From contig NZ_JAJOMC010000042.1 of the NCBI RefSeq assembly GCF_021129155.1, forward strand, positions 1 through 41,429: a stretch of 41,429 nucleotides of DNA. The letters are read 5' to 3'. This DNA is from Arthrobacter sp. AK04. GTDB lineage: Bacteria; Actinomycetota; Actinomycetes; Actinomycetales; Micrococcaceae. The notes below the pieces were generated by a model that searched no databases, had not been told where the DNA came from, and saw only the letters and a program-made list of their open reading frames with translations. The translations under genes and the position numbers were made by a program. This document shows, piece by piece, positions 37,093 through 41,429 of the stretch. Within the stretch, counting starts at the first letter, position 1. The number at the start of each line of letters is the position of its first letter.

Positions 37093-38352
37093 CTAGGGCG
37101 CGGCCCCCGGGCTCCCCTCCGATGCCGTGTCCGCCTGCGGGCGCTGCCTGCGGCTGAGCAGGATGAAGGGCGCTGCGATCAGCTGCAGCGCGCCGCCCAC
37201 CGCCAGGGAAGCCGGATAGCCGTAGAGGTCGGCGGTCCTGCCCAGCGCAGGCTGCACCACAACTCCCCCTGCCGAACCCATCAGCGAATCGAAGCTCAGC
37301 ACTGTTGCCCGCTGCTTCGACGCAATCATGTCGTTGAGGTACGCCTGCCGCACGGGAGTGCCTGCGGACGCCACCACGGCCCAGAGCGCCAGGAGTGCCA
37401 GGGCAAGCCAAAAGACGGTGGTGAACATCAGTACCACCAGGACGAGTGCACTGAGGATGTTGGTGGCAATCAGCACGCTGGTCCGCCGTTTGACCAGTTT
37501 CCGGATGCGCGGCGCCATCCAGCCGCCCACGATGTCCGCTCCTGCCACCAGTGCCGCTGCCAGGCCCGCGATTGCGTAGGCCCGGGGATCTCCAAACAGT
37601 TGCAGCAGGTAGGGCTGCAGGGCGTAGAACACGTAGATGCCCACACCTTCGGTGAACGGTGCGGCCAGCATGATGTACCGCACGGGCGGATGCCTCAGGC
37701 CGCCGTCCACCGACGCTTTAAGGACTGCCCGGGTGGCCTGCAGGGGGTGGGCCGAACGTTCCGGTGTGAAGCCGACGTCGTGCATGAGCAGGAAGGCCAC
37801 CGCGAACATTGCCACCAGCACACCCACGCGCACCAGGAACGGAACCCCCAGGTTCGTGGCCTGGGCGATCACCCCGCCTGCCACGGAGCCGCTGAGCATG
37901 GCCACCCCGGAGACCATTTGTCCGCGCCCGAGCACCACCTCCAGCCCGCCCTCATATCCGGAGAAGCGCAGGGCATCCACCAGCCAGGCCTCCACCGCAC
38001 CCGAAAAGAAGGTGAAGCCCAGGCCCAACAGGACCGAGACCGCGGCCCACCACCAGAAGGGGGCCGAAAACTGCCACAGCAGGAAGTACAGGAAGGTGGA
38101 TCCGGCCAGGGTGACTGTCCCGAGGAGGAAGGACATCCGCCGCCCCCAGCCGTCCGCCACCACTCCGGTGGGCACCTCGAAGAGCACCATGCCCACCGTG
38201 AAGAAGGCGTTTGCGGCAAAAGCCTCAAGGTTGGTCAGCCCGGCATCCAGCAGGAAGAGCGTATTGATCCCCCAGATGAACGAGGCCGCGAGGGTGTTTC
38301 CTAGGGTCAGTGTGAGGTAGACGCGCTGGATCTTCCGGGCAGCGGCGTTCAT
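37093..38352 (-). CDS. MFS transporter, 12-TM
   Basis: 419-aa major facilitator with about 12 hydrophobic helices. A motif A-like segment, GVVADGWGRRMSF, lies in the loop after helix 2, and RTSVLIATNILSALVLVVLM is in the second half. It resembles uncharacterised sugar/drug MFS proteins; the substrate is not evident. It starts 11 bases after EF-G2 on the same strand and is probably co-transcribed with it, though a functional link is not obvious. Confidence 0.9.
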   Translation of the reverse strand: MNAAARKIQRVYLTLTLGNTLAASFIWGINTLFLLDAGLTNLEAFAANAFFTVGMVLFEVPTGVVADGWGRRMSFLLGTVTLAGSTFLYFLLWQFSAPFWWWAAVSVLLGLGFTFFSGAVEAWLVDALRFSGYEGGLEVVLGRGQMVSGVAMLSGSVAGGVIAQATNLGVPFLVRVGVLVAMFAVAFLLMHDVGFTPERSAHPLQATRAVLKASVDGGLRHPPVRYIMLAAPFTEGVGIYVFYALQPYLLQLFGDPRAYAIAGLAAALVAGADIVGGWMAPRIRKLVKRRTSVLIATNILSALVLVVLMFTTVFWLALALLALWAVVASAGTPVRQAYLNDMIASKQRATVLSFDSLMGSAGGVVVQPALGRTADLYGYPASLAVGGALQLIAAPFILLSRRQRPQADTASEGSPGAAP

Positions 38353-38363
38353 GGCAGGTGCTG

Positions 38364-40535
38364 CTATGAGGGGCTGAAGCTGGCAGGCACAGGGTCGTGC
38401 CGCAGGTACCGGCGGCGGAAGCGCCCGGTACCGGCGGTGAGTGCCCGCAGGTCCACGGCGTACCGCAGGAGTTCCTGGTCCGGGACCTCAGCGCCGATCT
38501 CAGTGAGCCCCTCGCCCGAGGATGTAGTGCCGGTGAGCCGGCCGCGACGGGCTGACAGGTCGCTCATTACAGACCCCACGTGCTCGTCCGCCACCGTGAT
38601 GGTCACGGAGGACACCGGTTCAAGCAGTTGGATCCGTCCGGCCGCTGCGGCCTCCCGCAGCGCCAGTGCACCCGCCGCCTGGAATGCTGCGTCCGAGGAA
38701 TCCACGCTGTGCGCCTTGCCTCCCGTGAGCGTGACCCGCAGGTCCACCACGGGGAATCCCGCGCTCACGCCCTTCTCCATCTGGGCGCGGACGCCCTTTT
38801 CCACGGACGGGATGAAAGTCCCGGGAATGACGCCACCCACCGTTTTGTCAACGAATTCGAAACCCCCGCCGCGGGGAAGCGGCTCCACGTCGATGTCGCA
38901 GACGGCGTACTGCCCGTGCCCTCCGGACTGTTTGACGTGCCGGCCGTGTCCGGCTGCGGGCGCTGCGAAGGTTTCACGCAATGGCGTCACCACGTCCACG
39001 GTGTGCAGTTTCACGCCCTGGTCGCGGAGCCGGTCCAGGACTACCTCGACGTGGGCCTCTCCCATGCACCAGAGGACCAGCTGGTGAGTTTCGGCATTCC
39101 GCTCCACCCGGAGGGTGGGATCGCCGGCCGCGATCTTCCCCAGGCTGCGCGCCAGCGCGTCCTCGTCGCTGCGTGAATCGGGTTCCACCGCCACCGGCAG
39201 CAGCGGCTCGGGCATCTCCCACGTGGCCAGCAGCAGTGGCCGGTCCCGCCCGGAGATGGTGTCGCCGGTTTCGGCGCTTCCCACTTTTGCCACGGCGCAC
39301 ATGTCGCCGGCGACGCAGTACGGAACGGGCCGCAGGGACGCCCCCAGCGGTGAGTAGAGGTGCGTGACACGTTCATCCGAATCATGGTCCTGGTGGCCGC
39401 GGTCCGCCAGCCCGTGTCCTCCGACGTGCACCGGCGCATCCTCCCGCAGCGTCCCGGAGAATACCCGGACCAGGCACACCCTTCCCAGGAACGGATCCAC
39501 GGAGGTCCGGACCACTTCAGCCGCCAGCGGCCCCGCGGGATCGCACCGCAGGGCTTCCACTGGTGCCCCCGCCAGGTCGGCCGCCCCGGGCAGGCGGCCG
39601 TTCGGCGGAGACGGAAAGGCCCGGACCAGCACTTCCAGCAGTTCCGCGGTGCCCAGCCCGCTCACGGCGGATGTGGACAGCACCGGGAAAAAGGTGCCGC
39701 GTTCGACGGCGGTTTCCAGGTCGGCCGCCAGGACGTCAGTGCCGATGTCCTCGCCTTCGAGATAGCGGTCCATCAGGGTCTCGTCCTCGCTCTCGGCGAT
39801 GATCCCTTCAATGAGCTCGCCCCTGGCGGAAGTGGACGCTGCCAGCTCTGCCGCATCCGCTGCCCGCACCGCAGCGGCCGGCTCCCCGGACGAATAGTCC
39901 GTGACCGTCCCGGACAGCAGTCCCAGCAGGCCGGTGACCTCACCGCCCGTCCGCACCGGGACATACAGCGGCAGGACGCCCTCGCCGAACGCCTTCCGGC
40001 AGGCGGCCAGGACGCCGTCGTAATCCGCCCGGGGGTGGTCCATGCGGGTGATCGCGACCGCGCGGGGCAGCCGCATGAGCTCGCATTCACCCCACAGCGC
40101 GGTGGTGGTGGCGTCGATGCCGTCCACGGCGGACACCACGAACAAGGCGGCGTCCGCCGCGCGCAGGCCGGCCCGCAGCTCACCGATGAAATCGGGGTAG
40201 CCAGGGGTGTCCAGGAGGTTCACTTTGATGCCGTCGATCAGCAGCGGCACCAGGGCCAGGGTCACTGAGCGTTGCTGGTGCACGGCCGCGGGGTCGGAAT
40301 CGCTGACCGTTGTCCCGTCCGGGATGGATCCTTTGCGCGTGATCATGCCGTGGGCAGCGAGCAGTGCTTCTATCAGCATGGTTTTTCCGGCACCGGAATG
40401 TCCTACCAGCGCCACATTCCGGATTTTGGCCGGATCTTCCGCGGCAAAACCGGCAGAGGCGTCCGAACGGCGCGACTCGGCTCCGTTGCGGCCGGCTGCC
40501 GTCCTGGCTGAGTCCTTGGTGCCCTTGACCGACAT
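38364..40535 (-). CDS. elongation factor G-like protein EF-G2
   Basis: 723-aa EF-G paralogue. The GTPase domain has P loop GHSGAGKT (45-52), a switch I equivalent RSVTL (89-93) in place of RGITI, and switch II DTPGYPDF (109-116), where the catalytic His of canonical DTPGH is Tyr113. The base-recognition motif is TRMD (163-166) rather than NKxD. Domains III-V follow, ending with the domain V ribosome-contact region. The mycobacterial EF-G2 is reported to bind guanine nucleotides but to lack ribosome-stimulated GTPase activity, and these substitutions fit that. It is therefore probably not the main translocase. GGAGG precedes the ATG. It is followed by an MFS gene. Confidence 0.93.
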   Translation of the reverse strand: MSVKGTKDSARTAAGRNGAESRRSDASAGFAAEDPAKIRNVALVGHSGAGKTMLIEALLAAHGMITRKGSIPDGTTVSDSDPAAVHQQRSVTLALVPLLIDGIKVNLLDTPGYPDFIGELRAGLRAADAALFVVSAVDGIDATTTALWGECELMRLPRAVAITRMDHPRADYDGVLAACRKAFGEGVLPLYVPVRTGGEVTGLLGLLSGTVTDYSSGEPAAAVRAADAAELAASTSARGELIEGIIAESEDETLMDRYLEGEDIGTDVLAADLETAVERGTFFPVLSTSAVSGLGTAELLEVLVRAFPSPPNGRLPGAADLAGAPVEALRCDPAGPLAAEVVRTSVDPFLGRVCLVRVFSGTLREDAPVHVGGHGLADRGHQDHDSDERVTHLYSPLGASLRPVPYCVAGDMCAVAKVGSAETGDTISGRDRPLLLATWEMPEPLLPVAVEPDSRSDEDALARSLGKIAAGDPTLRVERNAETHQLVLWCMGEAHVEVVLDRLRDQGVKLHTVDVVTPLRETFAAPAAGHGRHVKQSGGHGQYAVCDIDVEPLPRGGGFEFVDKTVGGVIPGTFIPSVEKGVRAQMEKGVSAGFPVVDLRVTLTGGKAHSVDSSDAAFQAAGALALREAAAAGRIQLLEPVSSVTITVADEHVGSVMSDLSARRGRLTGTTSSGEGLTEIGAEVPDQELLRYAVDLRALTAGTGRFRRRYLRHDPVPASFSPS

Positions 40536-40634
40536 GGGAAACCTCCTGGCGTCTTTGCCATCCGACCGGACTGAAACGTGTCCTCTGATTCGACACCCTG
40601 GAGGGTGGATCGGCAAGAGCCGTTGGGCCCGGGG

Positions 40635-41060
40635 TCAGCTGCCGCGCGCCTTCCGGGTGGCCGCGTCGTTGGCCTTCTGGATGGCCTTGACCAGCTCATC
40701 CTTGTCCATGGTGGAACGGCCGTCGATGTCCAGCTCCTGGGCAAGCTTGTAGAGGTGCTCCTTGGAGGCGTTGGCATTCACCCCGCCGGCGGTGGGCTCG
40801 GAGGATGTGCCGCCTTCCTCGGCCCGCTTGTCCGAGGGGCCGCGCTTTTCCTTCGGCTCCCAATGGTCGCCCACCTTCTCATAGCTGTGCTTGAGGGAGG
40901 CGTAGGCCGCGCGTGCAGCCCGGCCCTCGTCGTTGTCATAGCTTTCAAGGGCTGAATCGTAGGTCTTGGCGAAGGTGTCCTGGGCCTTTTGTTCAGAGCG
41001 CTGCAGGGTGGAGGGCAGTTCTTCCTTGCGGGCGTGGTCGTTCTTGCCGGTCTTGGGCAC
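40635..41060 (-). CDS. ChaB-family protein with C-terminal helical domain
   Basis: 141-aa protein. The ChaB domain (about 10-70) is recognised from ELPSTLQRSEQKAQDTFAKTY and AAYASLKHSYEKVGDHWEPK. A Glu/Ser/Gly linker is followed by a Rho_N/SAP-like helix pair (about 100-138): SKEHLYKLAQELDIDGRSTMDKDELVKAIQK. The GTG at 41060 is preferred because GGAG lies ten bases upstream; the GTG at 41069 would be only one base from it. ChaB is a small protein of the ChaA-associated family; this two-domain version is common in Actinobacteria and may bind nucleic acid. 99 bases upstream of EF-G2. Confidence 0.9.
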   Translation of the reverse strand: MPKTGKNDHARKEELPSTLQRSEQKAQDTFAKTYDSALESYDNDEGRAARAAYASLKHSYEKVGDHWEPKEKRGPSDKRAEEGGTSSEPTAGGVNANASKEHLYKLAQELDIDGRSTMDKDELVKAIQKANDAATRKARGS

Positions 41061-41163
41061 GGCACCCACACTCCTTTCATCAGCAGGCTGATCATGCGGA
41101 TGACTCCAGCTTAGCTGCGGGGAGCACCAGGCGGCGGGGTGGCCTGGAGGGAATGTTTTGCGG

Positions 41164-41240
41164 TGGAGCCCCCTGTCGGATTCGAACCGACGACCCCCGC
41201 TTTACAAGAGCGGTGCTCTGGCCAACTGAGCTAAGGAGGC
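41164..41240 (-). tRNA. tRNA-Thr (anticodon UGU)
   Basis: The minus strand folds as a full cloverleaf. The acceptor stem is GCCTCCT/AGGGGGC, the anticodon stem CCGCT/AGCGG has loop CTTGTAA (anticodon TGT, reading ACA), and the T arm contains GGTTCGAATCC. The discriminator base is followed by an encoded CCA (41166-41164). Confidence 0.97.
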
Positions 41241-41340
41241 GTGCCCCTGCGGGCGGGCGCCTGAACGGCGCTAGATAAGGTTAGCCCAACTGGTGCCGGT
41301 GGTAAAAACGCCCGCGGCTCCAAGGGAATCCGGCTTAACG

Positions 41341-41377
<37 letters not shown>

Positions 41378-41429
41378 GCGCGCGCGGCGGCGCGGGGGGG
41401 GCCGGCCCGGCGCGGAATGGGGGCGGAGG

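Overview
The window is high-GC actinobacterial chromosomal DNA. The best guess is Arthrobacter sensu lato (Arthrobacter, Pseudarthrobacter or Paenarthrobacter, family Micrococcaceae). This rests on Actinobacteria-restricted families (DUF3027, DUF3263, DUF4193, LytR_C, EF-G2, ChaB with a C-terminal helical domain), a groEL without groES, CIRCE control and GTG/TTG starts. It looks like a whole or nearly whole contig: both ends are low-complexity G-rich sequence, and a 35-base G run near the right end is almost certainly an assembly artefact. No phage, insertion sequence or CRISPR array is visible, and the gene content is mostly housekeeping.

Layout, left to right. 0.1-1.3 kb (minus): a cold-shock-domain protein followed by a DUF3027 protein. 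1.5-5.9 kb (plus): a small membrane protein, a helicase-associated protein and the XPB/Ssl2-type helicase, the last two overlapping by 4 bp. 5.9-7.0 kb (minus): a small unknown protein and an FHA-like protein whose phosphothreonine-binding residues are degenerate. 7.25-10.45 kb (plus): a DUF427 protein, an OmpR-type two-component pair and a WXG100 protein. 10.46-11.4 kb (minus): RNase HI fused to a DUF4440-like domain. 11.6-12.9 kb (plus): an orphan Tat-type sugar-binding lipoprotein behind a LacI-type operator. 13.0-17.6 kb (minus): groEL with tandem CIRCE sites, then a DUF3263 / LytR_C / cold-shock / LivJ-type binding-protein block. 17.8-19.4 kb (plus): uracil-DNA glycosylase and a siderophore-interacting flavoprotein with an IdeR/DtxR-like box over its start codon.

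19.4-23.5 kb (minus): two FemABX aminoacyl-tRNA ligases followed by a ThrE threonine/serine exporter, read here as one cell-wall cross-bridge and amino-acid unit. 23.6-24.2 kb (plus): TspO. 24.2-30.4 kb (minus): a glycine/serine catabolic block with a tandem glycine riboswitch, gcvP and gcvT, then a 409-bp repeat-bearing gap where gcvH might be expected, then sdaA. 30.5-32.7 kb: a divergent TetR regulator and 14-TM drug-efflux MFS pair sharing a 30-bp palindrome. 32.8-35.0 kb: Dps (minus) and an APC amino-acid permease (plus) with two TetR-like operator half-repeats. 35.1-36.6 kb (minus): a secreted AMIN-like protein, a DUF4193 zinc-ribbon protein and a small unknown. 36.7-37.1 kb (plus): an unknown 115-aa protein. 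37.1-41.1 kb (minus): ChaB-family protein, EF-G2 and an MFS transporter. 41.16-41.24 kb (minus): tRNA-Thr(UGU).

The functional themes are serine/threonine/glycine handling (sdaA, gcvPT, ThrE, FemABX), stress response (GroEL, two cold-shock proteins, Dps, UNG, EF-G2) and transport with local operators. I see no clearly new defence or mobile system. The least understood parts are the XPB/helicase-associated pair, the degenerate-FHA pair, the RNase HI fusion, and the gap in the gcv locus.
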